A stretch of DNA of 22,003 nucleotides from Heterotrichella gracilis (taxonomy: Eukaryota; Sar; Xanthophyceae; Tribonematales; Xanthonemataceae), in the NCBI GenBank assembly GCA_032358255.1, contig JAULBX010029445.1, positions 1-22,003 of the forward strand, in the 5' to 3' direction. Below the pieces are notes generated by a model, which was given only the letters and a program-made list of their open reading frames with translations, had not been told where the DNA came from and made no database searches. Shown here one piece after another: positions 1 to 10,500 of the stretch (position 1 is the first letter of the stretch; the number at the start of each line of letters is the position of its first letter). A program made the position numbers and the translations under genes.

Positions 1-96
1 CCACCACCACCACCACCACCACCACCACCACCACCACCACCACCACCACCACCACCACCACCACCACCACCACCACCGCCGCCGCCACCACCATAC
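1..96. repeat. (CCA)n microsatellite inside the last visible TOG-gene intron
   Basis: Perfect CCA triplets to about position 76, then GCC/CCA to 92. On the gene's sense strand this is (GGT)n starting directly after the exon-11 donor CAG|GTATGG, so it is intronic and not a poly-His or poly-Pro coding run. Confidence 0.9.
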
Positions 97-3000
97 CTGC
101 AGGGTCGCATCAGGCGCGTTGCATGGCGCCAGGTCCTGATACGCCACCTCAGTCACTGCGGCTGAGGAGGTGGATTCTACCGAAGGAGAACGGCGCAGGC
201 TGGAGGAGCGATCATACTCCTGAAACAAGGGGGAATAAGGCTGAAGGAAGTTGAGTTCACTTATTTACATTCATTGGCGCCGCATGTGCAAGAGTGCCTG
301 CTAACCTGGCTGTTGAGGGGGAAAAAAGTAAATAGAAAATAGGAGGGTGAGGGGCTGTCCTTGTGGCGCTTATTCACACATGCATATAAATTGTTGTATA
401 CAAATCGGGGTTATGGAGCGGAGGAGGATGATGTCAAATCCAAGCCTCCTCCCTTCACACCCACCACCACCACCGCCACCACCACCACCACCAACGACAA
501 CAACTTCATCAACATCACACCACCACCACCACCGCCACCAAACCATCACCACCTCCACCACCACCACCGCCACCACACCACCACCACCGCACCTGCAACG
601 ATGATGCGCGCGATCCTATCGGGCTGGAACCCCCCGAAGATGCCATGCTGCTTGGCTCCGAGGCCGCTGGGCCGCCGCCGCGGGGGGCAGGGCTGGCGGG
701 AGTGGGGGCGGGTGCGCGCTTGAGTGATCGAGCAGGGGAGGGGGGTGGCAGGGATCCCTGGCGCTGGAAGGGTCGAGAGTTTTTTTAGGGGGTGACTTGC
801 AAAGGGAAATATGTGGTTTCAAACTGGTTGGACGCATGTTTGTAAAAAACCATAGAACTTCCAACCCAGTGCGGTTGCAATTACACAGCTTGCCAAAAAA
901 ATAGATGATGCTGGCATGCAGATGCTAAATACCATTTTGTGATATCCAGCTTTGCTTCGTCAATGAACCACCTCCCACAACTCACCAGCGGTGGGCGCCT
1001 GCCAGTGAAGGGGCTGGCCTGCCCGCTGCGGCCCCCGCCACCATCCCCCCACTCGCCCCACGCGTCCGAGCGATCGCTCAGCGCAGGCCCCTCCCCTGGT
1101 GCAAGGTCCAGAATGCCGAGCTCAGCCGCCACTGCCGATAGGGAGGGCACCGGGCTGGCCCGCCGCATGGGGGGGGAGGGGAATACTGCGCTGGTGGATC
1201 GTCCTAGGCCTGCATGGTGGAAGGAGTGAGGGGAGTGGTGTGAGAAAGCTGATTGGGTGATGACCAGCGCAGATGCAAGATTTGACACCTGTTGCCGGGA
1301 TAATGTGGGTCTTCACATGCCCCTGCTCCAGCCCCTCCCCCTCCCTCCGCTTCAGTTGCTCCAACTTTTGCCCCACCTGGCCCTCCACCCTCCACCCTTA
1401 ATTTTGAACCCTGCACCTCAAAACCCTGCACTGTCCCCACCTGCAATCGCGCCCATGCGTGCAGGCTCCGAGTGGGTTCTCGTGAGAGCTGCGTTGGCGG
1501 AAAGCACCCTCCTTGCCTCCTGCCTCCTCCGCTTGAGCTGCTCCAGCTTCTGCCCCACCTTGTCTATCGAGGAGAGGGCGGTGGCTAGCTGGCTGTCGGC
1601 TTCGGCTGCGGGAGGGGAAGTTAGGGTTTTAGGGTTTGGTGTTTAGGGTTTTGTCCCACTTTGTGTACTGCGGAGAGGGCGGTGGGCAGCTGGCTATCAG
1701 CGGCGGCTGCGGCGCAGGGGAGTAAGGGTTTGAAATTTACTTTTGGAATTTCTAGTTTGGAGTGCGTGTATTTTGAAACCAATTCACAGGCACCATTTCA
1801 GAGTCATAACTCTTGACCTACTCCCACTGCCATGCCAGCATGGCGCCAACCCACCCACTCCATCGCCACCACCACCGCCACCACCACCACCACCACAACA
1901 ACAACAACAACAACAACAACCACACACCTTGCATGCCCTCCAGCGATGTCGGCGACCGCTGCAGCATAGTCCCAGGGGTAAAATTAAGCGAAAGGGAGGT
2001 AGCCAAGGGCGCATCCGGCCCTCGGCCCCCCCTGGCCGCCGCCCCCCTCTCCCCCCTCAACGCCGCGAGCGCGGGTGGTGGGGGGTGGGGTGGTGGGGGG
2101 TCCTCGAACAGCACCTTTTTGGCACTCTTGGCGGAGGTGGGGGTGGAGGTGGGGCTAGTGGAGTCTGGAAGGGGGTTGGGGGTCAGGGTTCAGGCATTTC
2201 ATCAATGGTGATGAGAATATAGCAGGTGGGTGGATGTCAATGATAGTCTATCAAGAACATTTTAAAATAATTTTAGTATTAAGAACATGATGAAATCCCA
2301 ATTATATGTGAATTAATGTTTAAGAACATTATGAAATCCCAATGCTATATGGATTTGCACCCGGTATACAATCCAGCATAGGGCCAGATTACAACTGGGA
2401 ATTCAAAAGCATATCTCTCTTTGTGAAGACAAGGGAAAGGAGCTGCAGGCGTGGCATGCTACAAAACGAAGAATGTCAAAATTTGGTGCAGCATGAGGCC
2501 TTAAACGCAAACACTGAAACCCTAATTCTGCTCACCGTGCCCCTCCCCTTCCTCCCCATGCATGCGCACACTCGACCCCCTGCTAGCGATACGCGACAGA
2601 ACCCTAAACCCTACATTCAAAAACCTACAAACCTAAGCGCTCACCGTGTCCCTCCCCCTCCTCTGCCTGCGTGCGCACACTCAACCCCCTGCCAGGGATG
2701 CGCGATAGTAGCGCGGGGCGAAGGGGAGGTGCAGAGCCCGCATGCCGCCCCGAGGGACCCGCCACCTCCCCACCACCACCACCACCACCACCAGCCATAC
2801 CCGCATGCTGCTGTCCCTCCCACACCCCACCCCCGCTTCGCCCCGCGACAGGGGAGGAATTATACGAGCTGTGGGCGGAGGAAAACTGGCTGCTGCTGCT
2901 GGCGCTGTTTGCCCTATCCAAGGGTATTTGGAGCGGCAGGGGCCCCCGGCGGGTGGGGTCTACATCCTGGGGGTGGGTGGTGTGGGGGCTGGGGGGGGAG

Positions 3001-6000
3001 GAGGGCAGGGAGGGGCGGCGGGTGGGGGATGCCCCCCCCGGAGGCCCCACTGCAGTGCTCCCGCTGGAATGGGAGGTGGGGGAGGGGGGCTGCGATGCCA
3101 GGAGTTGCTCCAATGAGGTAGTGCGGGGAGGGGGGAGGGCTGAAATGATGGCTGGGTCGCCACCCCCCACCCCCCCACCCCCGCCCCGGGGCATGTGCGG
3201 CGCAAGGGGGGCAGGGGGGTGGGGCAGGCTGTCGTAGGGGAGGTCGCGGAAAGAGGAGGTGGCGGGGAGGTAAATCGCGATTCCCGCCATGACGGTGGTT
3301 TTATCGCTGAGGGGGCGCGCCCCGGTGTTGGTGGTGGGGGCGTTGGTCCCCACCACCCCCAGCCCCTGCCCCTCCTCGCCCGGTGGGGGGTGGGGGGTGG
3401 GGGTTTTGTGCGAGGGGGCGCGTGAGAAGGAGGGGGTGTGCCTGGCGGCTGTGGGGCTGGTGGTGGCGGTGGAGGGGCGTGCGATGTTGGGCTGCGAGGG
3501 GAGGGGGTGAAATCAATGTTGATTACTATTTTAGTTTTATTACATTTTCTATTCTTGCTTGGATGTACAATGCCCTCCATAGTCAAGTGACGCCAACGCA
3601 GCTCTCCACACCCTATCACCACCACCACCACATGACACCCATTGCAAGGCACCCCACAACACATCCCCCGCCAGTGCGTAGCACCACCATTATTTTATTA
3701 TATTTTATTATATTTTACCACACTACCACCCCGCCACCATGACTGCCGCACTTGCATCTCATCATGAAAAAAAGCCCTCCACAGGCAAGTACAGCCAACG
3801 CCAGCTCAACACACCAAATCGCCACCACCACCACCACCACCACCACCACCACCACCACCACCCCACTCACATGGTACTCCACAAACCCCTCCTCGCCAAT
3901 GGTGGGTGGGGGGGTGGGAGAGGCCCACCGCAAGTGCACCTCCCGCAGCGTAGAGTCTGGTAGATGGCACCCATTCAGCAGGCCCTGCACACAAGAGCAC
4001 CACAAGAGGACGTTAAACCATGTTTAACCATGTTGTTGTTAGGTGGGCTGACGTCGGCCTTTCAGTTTTTTTTGCAATGTCGCGGTGGTGGCGGTGGTGG
4101 TGGTGCTCTAGTCATTCCTAGCACTGCCAACATGGTGGATGGCAGAACCCACCACCACCACCACTGCCACCTCTATCGCAACCGCAACCAGCCCATCCGC
4201 CACCAACACCGCCACCGCCACCGCCACCACCACCATCCACTACCGTCGCAGCCACCCTCATCATCACCACCCAAACCTCCATCACCATGTCAATAAAGAA
4301 TACTCAATAAATATTATTTATTAAATAATATTACCTCCAGCGCCTGGCTTGGCACCGCCTGCCTCAGCGCCGCCATGCCTTCAAGCGCCGCCACACGCAC
4401 CGCCCCTGGCCACTCGGGGGCCAGGCTGCGCGCAAGCAGGCGCACCATGGGCGCAAGGGGGAGCTCCTCCCGCCGGAAGGACAGCGCGGCCTGTGAAGAA
4501 GATAGGCAACGATTTATTTGTTTATCAACTTGATACTTTATTTTTGAAATATGGACAATAAAGAGCAAAATCGGCAGGAGGAGCTCACGGCGGTACTGCC
4601 TGGGACCTTATAATAAGAATATCAATGATAATAACACAAATAAATGGAAGCAAGGAATGCCACGCCCTTCACATACACCACCCCCCACACCTCACCAGTG
4701 TGCACCACCCCCACCACCCACTCCACCCCCCACCCTACACCAACATGCACCACCCCAACACCCCCACACCACACACCCCACCACCCACCAGCGTGCACAG
4801 CCCCGCAAGCTCCTCCTGCACCCGCCACCCCCCACCCCCCGCCCCCTCCGCCGCAGCCGCCAAATACTCCATGAGCGCGGGGGGGCGCACCGCCTGCATC
4901 AGCGCAGCCACCACCCGCACCGCAGCCTGGCGCACCACCACCTTGTTATCGCCCAGCTTGGCCACGACTGCGGGGAGAGTCGTCCTGAGAAAACAACGGA
5001 ATTTTCTTAGTCAGGCCCAAGAGAATTCAAAGGAACATAATCTATTCCACGGCGGAATAAAGCATGGTGTGTGTAATTAAATGCGCCGGGCTACCACTTG
5101 AAGGAGGTCCTTTATCTCACACCTAGAACCTTGTTCTAACATGAATCCACCGCAAAATCTACACCCCCGAGTGTGTTTTGACATGGTGTTACAAAGCAGG
5201 CAAGGCCTCTATTTGACCTAAACCCTAGGCATGACCCCCAAAACCCAACTTTGCCGCACTGCCACCACCCCCACCCCAAGCAGCGCCGAATCGCGACGAC
5301 CCCTCCACAAGCGACACCAGGAACGCATGCAACCTACTGCGCGCTGGGATTCGACCCTAACCCCTGTATTGCCCCAAACCAAATGTTGCTGCCACGTACC
5401 CTAGGCAGGGCCGGATTTCCGCCCCGATCTTTCCCGCCAGCTCCGCCAGAATCTGCATGGTCGACAGCGAAATCTTGAAGTTGGGATCCCCAACCAGCGA
5501 CACCAGGAACGCAACAAAGGAGGGCAGCGCGGGGCGTAGCGCCGCCACATCCCGCAGTTGGGTTACCCGCGTGTACAGCTGATCAATTGCTGCGGCTCGC
5601 ACCTGGGAGGGGCATTGGGGGGTGGTTAGGTGCGGGGTTTTGCCAGGGTTCGTGCTTTGGACGCAAAGGCTCTGCCTATAAGTGGGGTATGGGAGGGTGC
5701 GAAGGCTTCACAGGTAGGCAGCGCAGGGCGCGGCGCCGCCACATCCCGTAGCTGATGTAGGAGCAGAGCTGGTCGGTGGCTGCCCCATGCACTTGGGTGC
5801 ACTGGGGGGCAGGGGTGTGGGTGCGGGTGCGGATGGGTGGGATTAGGAAATGCAGGGGTTCGCCTAGGTGTGCTTTCAATGCCAAGGTCATGCTTCTGCT
5901 TGTTAAAAAAGTACTGGATGCTGCTGTGAGTGCCCTTATGGCCGAGGGAAGAGAACTCTTGCCAAGTCCCGTAAACCCTTGCTGGCCAGCAGGCGATGCT

Positions 6001-6221
6001 GTTGGCTGTTTCAGAACAGGAGCGCGCTGCGTGTGCCCAGATAGGGGGATGCTACTGGCCCGCAATGCCAAGCGTGTTGGGTGGTTGAGTTGCACTGTTA
6101 CCTGCCAGTTGCCAATCTCACGCAGGTCGCACACAGTTTGGAGGGGCACAAACCCAAACTCCAGCTCCTGCCCGCCATACCCCTGGCTGTTTATCTGCGG
6201 CATGGGAAGTGGGCTCAGCAT
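97..6221 (-). CDS. TOG-domain (crescerin/TOGARAM-like) microtubule-binding protein, 5' part, 11 exons
   Basis: Exons in transcript order: 6221-6102, 5602-5400, 4984-4789, 4490-4335, 3984-3871, 3491-2645, 2164-1928, 1605-1441, 1209-986, 763-593, 219-97. All are bounded by AG/GT and phases agree at every junction; 852 codons, no stop, so the gene continues beyond position 1. Residues about 18-260 form one array of HEAT-type helices typical of a TOG domain: NWQVRAAAIDQL, FVAFLVSLVGDPNFKISLST, VVAKLGDNKVVVRQAAVRVV. Residues about 264-810 are a disordered Ser/Pro/Gly linker with a short charged helix near 640-670 (VGQKLEQLKRRRQEARRVL). Exon 11 (VAYQDLAPCNAPDATLQ) looks like the start of a second TOG domain. 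In known families TOG domains bind tubulin; crescerins act in cilia. The family-level call is firm; crescerin rather than CLASP is an inference from the domain layout. The ATG at 6221 is the first in frame, but an upstream exon is possible. Exon 6 (847 nt) may hide an intron. Confidence 0.8.
220..592 (-). other. TOG-gene intron 10 with (CCA)n / (GGT)n tract at its 5' end
   Basis: The intron runs from donor CAG|GTGCGG at 592 to acceptor TTTCAG at 220. Interrupted CCA triplets at about 461-590 read as (GGT)n on the sense strand right behind the donor. The other part (220-460) is unique sequence with no coding frame. Confidence 0.7.
1341..1378 (-). repeat. Partial copy of TOG-gene exon 8 interior, in intron 8
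   Basis: Matches 1524-1565 and on the sense strand again encodes VGQKLEQLKRR. It lies downstream of exon 8, with no proper acceptor. Confidence 0.7.
1621..1652. repeat. Telomere-like TTTAGGG tract next to the exon 8 acceptor
   Basis: Imperfect TTTAGGG/TTTTAGGG units. On the sense (minus) strand they read CCCTAAA immediately 5' of the polypyrimidine tract and acceptor of exon 8. Confidence 0.75.
1653..1732 (-). repeat. Copy of TOG-gene exon 8 5' end with acceptor, in intron 7
   Basis: Diverged copy of about 1544-1630, including its own acceptor CGCCGCAG and the start of the exon, in which a TGA interrupts the frame. A TTTAGGG-type tract (CCCTAAA on the sense strand) at 1621-1652 separates it from the true acceptor. 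Confidence 0.8.
2531..2599 (-). repeat. Copy of TOG-gene exon 6 3' end with donor, in intron 6
   Basis: Aligns with 2640-2708, including the donor context CACG|GTGAGC in both copies. CCCTAAACCCTA at about 2600-2613 lies between them (TTTAGGG on the sense strand). The shared donor helps fix the exon 6 end at 2645. Confidence 0.85.
3821..3862. repeat. (CAC)n microsatellite behind TOG exon 5 donor
   Basis: About 14 near-perfect triplets; (GTG)n on the sense strand, starting a few bases behind donor CAT|GTGAGT at 3870. Confidence 0.9.
4082..4275. repeat. Opposed (GGT)n and (CCA)n tracts in TOG intron 4
   Basis: On the plus strand, G-rich (GGT)n at 4082-4105 and C-rich CCA/CCG triplets at about 4144-4275. 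Read on the sense strand, the intron has GGT repeats behind the exon 4 donor and ACC repeats before the exon 5 acceptor, so the two could pair in the transcript. Confidence 0.75.
4571..4605 (-). repeat. Weak copy of TOG exon 4 5' end, in intron 3
   Basis: On the sense strand, after CCCAG it reads QYRRELLLP, resembling SFRREELPL at the start of exon 4. Short and diverged, so chance similarity cannot be excluded. Confidence 0.4.
5305..5332 (-). repeat. Short copy of TOG exon 2 interior, in intron 2
   Basis: The 19-base core AGCGACACCAGGAACGCA is shared with exon 2 near 5497-5515. It lies downstream of exon 2 in the transcript. Confidence 0.6.
5716..5794 (-). repeat. Copy of TOG exon 2 5' end, in intron 1
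   Basis: Diverged copy of about 5519-5603. On the sense strand it matches the exon from its first codons through the GGGATGTGGCGGCGC block, but small indels break the frame. The flanking intron sequence (5610-5700 against 5800-5900) is also similar, so the duplication included intron. Confidence 0.75.
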
Positions 6222-7558
6222 CCCCACACCAACCTATGAACGTATATAGGAGGTGCCTTTCCCACCTCCTGACTTACCACAAGTGAAGTCATGTTCTTAC
6301 TGCTTGCTGCCAACCTGCTGCATGGTTGCTTAAACTGGTGGGGCTCCAGATCCAATCAAGCTGCTGCCTGGAAGAGTTGAAGACACCCACCCACCAAGAT
6401 AACGCCACTGTACAGCTGTGTTCTGTACTGACGTGTTAACCAAGCACACTGCTAAGCTGCCAAGGTGGTGTGCTATCAAGACGCCTTGAATTCAGAGGTA
6501 TGAGGCAGATCAAGGGTTGCTAATCAGTGCCACAAACCCAAACCAGCGTTGCAACACGCCAGAGACTTAAATATGGTCTTTGGTGAAAAGCCCTTTGTCA
6601 CAAACTGACTCCTGTTCCCGTAGTTTGCTGCCAACGTACCTGCATCCTTGCCCAGATTGGCGCTCAAATCACCCAATCCACCGACATCCCGACCGCTCGC
6701 TGTCCGAGGGAGGGAACTGTGCAGAACGACAGCCAAGCTATTCCTCAGAAGGTTTCCTCCTCGGTGCTTTGGACCTGATACTGCTTGGAGCTGCTATCTC
6801 AACGACGGCTGCCCACGCAGGACTGGCTAGTTGTTGTATTGCTGCCACAATCCGGGGGAAAGACACTTGGATGTACCCTTCGACAGCAACTGTTACAAGC
6901 CTCGAACTGTAGCTGGTTATGGGTCTTAGTCAGCTGTGTATAACCTCCACGATTGCCTTGCTGGGCCGTATCAGCTGTGCGGCTATTCAGAACTTGTCAA
7001 AAAATATGCATGCTCGCATGTGCACCCAGATCGCACCAAGAAAGTATTGCAAGAGAGTTACTGCAGACTGGATTGCTAGAGGAAACGAAAACCCTCGCTG
7101 CTAAGCCGATTAACAGGCTTTGCCTGCGGTACTGCTCAACTTCCAACACGACAACTTCAGTGCAAATAGGTGCAACCTTTTCTACAAAAGCCGTGCAAGC
7201 TGATGTCGGCCGCAATCAGCAACAGCAGCCAATATACGGCGCACGCAACACCCCTTGCTCGTGAGACCACGACGTGTAAGTGCTGCGTGAAGGTCACTGG
7301 GCGATTTCAAAAGCGTTCGGTGCAATGCAAGTTTTGCCACCCTCGCTGAAATTCCATACACAGCTTCCCTTGACCACTTGCAACATGCATCCCCAGCTGG
7401 GTTGTTTCGTTCTGCAGAACACAACAGAACGAAGACAGACTACAGAACAATCAGCTTGGCACCTTGCTTACCTCTTGCTGTCCCACTCCCACGGACGTGA
7501 GTGGCCAGATCAACATCCGCATGTGATAGCCGTCACGTGGATCCCTTGTCTTACCACA
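6222..7558. promoter_or_regulatory. Divergent intergenic region between the TOG gene and UGLYAH
   Basis: Lies between two divergently transcribed start codons, so it should hold both promoters and 5' UTRs. Unlike the introns it has no triplet repeats, no telomere-like motif and no exon copies. TATATA at 6241-6246 is a TATA candidate only about 20 bases from the TOG-gene ATG, too close to be convincing. The ORFs here look like chance frames. Short upstream UGLYAH or TOG non-coding exons cannot be excluded. Confidence 0.5.
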
Positions 7559-10500
7559 ATGCTCGCAGCCACGGTCACAACCCTGCTGCTGCTGCACCAT
7601 GCAGGTATGCGAATGCCTCCAGCATTGTCCCACAGGGCCACCCAACGTGCAACTTCAGCTGCTGTGCTGCTTGCATTGGCCTATATGGCTACATGCATCT
7701 TGCATGCATCCTTGCGCGTGGTTGACACACACCACCCACCTGTGCCGCAGCTGCGCTGGTGGACTCGTATGACTACTCAATGATCTTCGCGCCATCCCGG
7801 GATGCTGGCATAAAGTTTGAAGGTGAGGGGACCGCTGCACGCGATGCATGCACGCTCTTTAGGGTTTTAGGGTCACTGGCGCCATGCCTACAGTGCACCT
7901 TCTCCCTCTCAGGCGTTGGACTGAAGAGCCAGACTAAACTCCCAACCTTTTGCATGCATTTTACCAACCCTGTTTTTACCTCTGTGCGCACATGGTGTAA
8001 AAGTGGGCCCAAACCTACATGCCTTTCCCCCACTTGCATTGCTCTGCAAGACCTCGGGCCCCACGCAAGCAACAGCTTCGGTTGGTGGGAGCTGAAATCG
8101 AATGGTTGGTTAATGCTGCGCCCATGTGCCCATGCTAAGGCGCCGGCTGTAGGACAGCGGGCCGTGATTCCCGTTTTCATGCAGGCAGGCAGGCCGCCCC
8201 AACTCTCAGGTTATAACCCTACACCCTAGGCCTGCCGCCCCTGCTGCGTTGGGCCCAATACTGCCAGTTATGGCAGGCATCCACTGCTTCTTATTTCATC
8301 CATTTACCAAATACGTTTACATTTTGTAACTACCCATTCCCGCAGACCTACCTGGCTTCACCCGAAGCGTGTATGAGCGGGACCATGCACTCATCACCCC
8401 AGAGAGCAGGGTGTGGGCGGGCATGCCGGGATGGTGGGTGCACTGTGCGCCTGTGCAATTTCCTGTGCTGGGCGGGCATGCCGGGATGGTGCATATGCTT
8501 AGTTGGGTTAGTTGCCGCCTTTGCTGCAAAGCCCTTTAACCCTAAACCCTAAGTTGACTCATCACACCAGAGGGCAGGGTGTGGGCGGGCATGCAGGGAT
8601 GGTGCGTTGACTCAGTTGCCTAACCATATGCCTATGCGTGCGTGTCTGGCATTACCCTTGATCCCAAATCTTAGGTTGGACCAGTACCAGGGTGTGGCGG
8701 GCACGTCAGGATGGCGCCTGTGCATGTGCATGTCCATATGCATGTGGATGTGCATGTGTGCCTGTGCATGTGTTTAGGGTACAAACTAGGAGAATTTAGG
8801 GTACAAACTAGGAGAATGCAAGAATTCACGCCAGAATGACGAGGCCTAGGTGCAGGCCCGGCTCTCTACCCTAAACCGTAAAGCTAAACCCTAAACCCTC
8901 AAACCCCGCCCCCCTGCAGGCCCGGCTCTCTCACAGCCCACTTCATATCCGCTGCCAAGGGCGCCAACTTTGCCATGTACCTAGCTGATATGAAGGCAAA
9001 CGCAACCACAGCACCCGCAGCGGCGGGGGTAGAACGGTGCGGCGGGCAAGACCACACACAGGCACAGCAATTGCACAGTAATCAGGAAGTAGCAATGTCT
9101 GTGCACTTCATCATCAGCGGTAGGACGGTGTGGTTTGGGGCCAGTTCATGTTATCCCATAGGATAAATGACACAGTAATTTTAACAAGAAAACTGAGACA
9201 TCATATCCAGATTGACTATCTGAACCAGATGTGCATAATTGACACCATTCATTGGCGGCTGCTTGCAGGTTTGTGCAGGTTCTTGACGGGAGCATCACCG
9301 TCCCCGGGACTGACAACATCCGGGTCAACCTACACGCAAACGACTTTGTGTACTTCCCCCCAGACAGCCTCAACAGGTGGGTGTGATGAAAAAATGAAAA
9401 AAAATGTTCAAAAACATATCAATAACTTTAATTGGTGGGTGCAATAGGCAGTAAACAAATGGAGAATATATTATCTGCTCTGCCCTTGAACAGTTCCTGT
9501 GATCCTCGTGGCTGGACAGTGCTCATAACGCCATGCATTGGCTGCTTTTATTGTGAATCTTGTAATATATAGTAAGACAACGCAATCTTCGTTTGGCGCG
9601 GGATGAGAGGGTGGAACCCTACCCTGAACCCTCCCTAAACCCTAAACCTTAATCCCCCTGCCACCCGTAGCTTCAGTTCTGGTGGCGGTGCTGGGCCCTT
9701 AAACCCTGAACTCCTAACCCTAAACCCCAAACCCTAAATTGCTACCCTAAACTCTAACCCCCCTGCCCCCCACAGTTTCAGCTCTGGTGGCGGTGCTGGC
9801 CTGCTGGTGTACGAGCGCAAGTATGCTGTCAAGGTGGGTGTAGGGTTTAGGGTTTTAGGGTTTAGGGTGCTGGCCTGATGGTGTACGTGGGCAAGTATGC
9901 TGGCAAGGTGGGTTTAGGGGTATAGGGTTCTGGGTTTAGTGTTTAGGGTTCTAGGGTTTAGGGTTTATGGTGCTGGCCTGCTGGTGTACGAGCGCAAGTA
10001 TGCTGTCAAGGTGGGTGGGGACGGGGAAGGGGCTAAAATACTGGAGTCAGAATGAGTGTGATTGGTGCAGGGTGGCAGGCCCCAGAACCAGTACGGGACC
10101 GTAGATCAGCAGAAACTGCTGCCCTGCGCGGGGTTAGGGGTTTAGGGCTCAAGGTGTTTGGCCTGCGCAAGCTGATGCTACAGGAGAACATGACCGATGA
10201 AAAGTAGGTTTAATCGTCACAACACTGAAGTTAAAATGAGCGTGGTTTATGCAGGGCGGCAGCCCCCGGTACCAGTACGGGAACGTGGATCAGCAGAAAC
10301 TGCTGCCATGCGCGGGGGAGGTGTTTGCCCTGCGTAAGCTGCTGCCTCAGACCGGGGACTATGATTTCAACGTGCACGTCATGGACTTCAAGCCAGGGGA
10401 ATACTTGAACATCAAGGTAGGTTACGTTCTCACTGTATTTGTTGTTAGTCATTTTATTCGCTTTTTCTTGTAGTTGGTTGGTCGCTCAATTGGCATGCAC

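Noticed and set aside
347..723. Long ORFs rich in Pro, Thr and His on both strands
   Set aside because: They are (CCA)n translated in different frames and overlap TOG-gene exon 10 and intron 10.
1743..2222. Plus-strand ORFs of 132 and 159 codons
   Set aside because: Shadows of minus-strand exon 7 and the adjacent triplet repeat.
2342..3237. Plus-strand ORFs of up to 259 codons over the exon 6 region
   Set aside because: Minus-strand exon 6 joins both neighbours in phase, while these plus-strand frames show only Gly/Pro repeats.
7759..8229. Single ORF covering UGLYAH exon 2 and beyond
   Set aside because: Reads through donor 7823 into intron; only the first 21 or so residues are enzyme.
8533..9968. 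Chromosome end or true telomere
   Set aside because: The motifs are short, degenerate, in both orientations and lie within introns, so they are interstitial.
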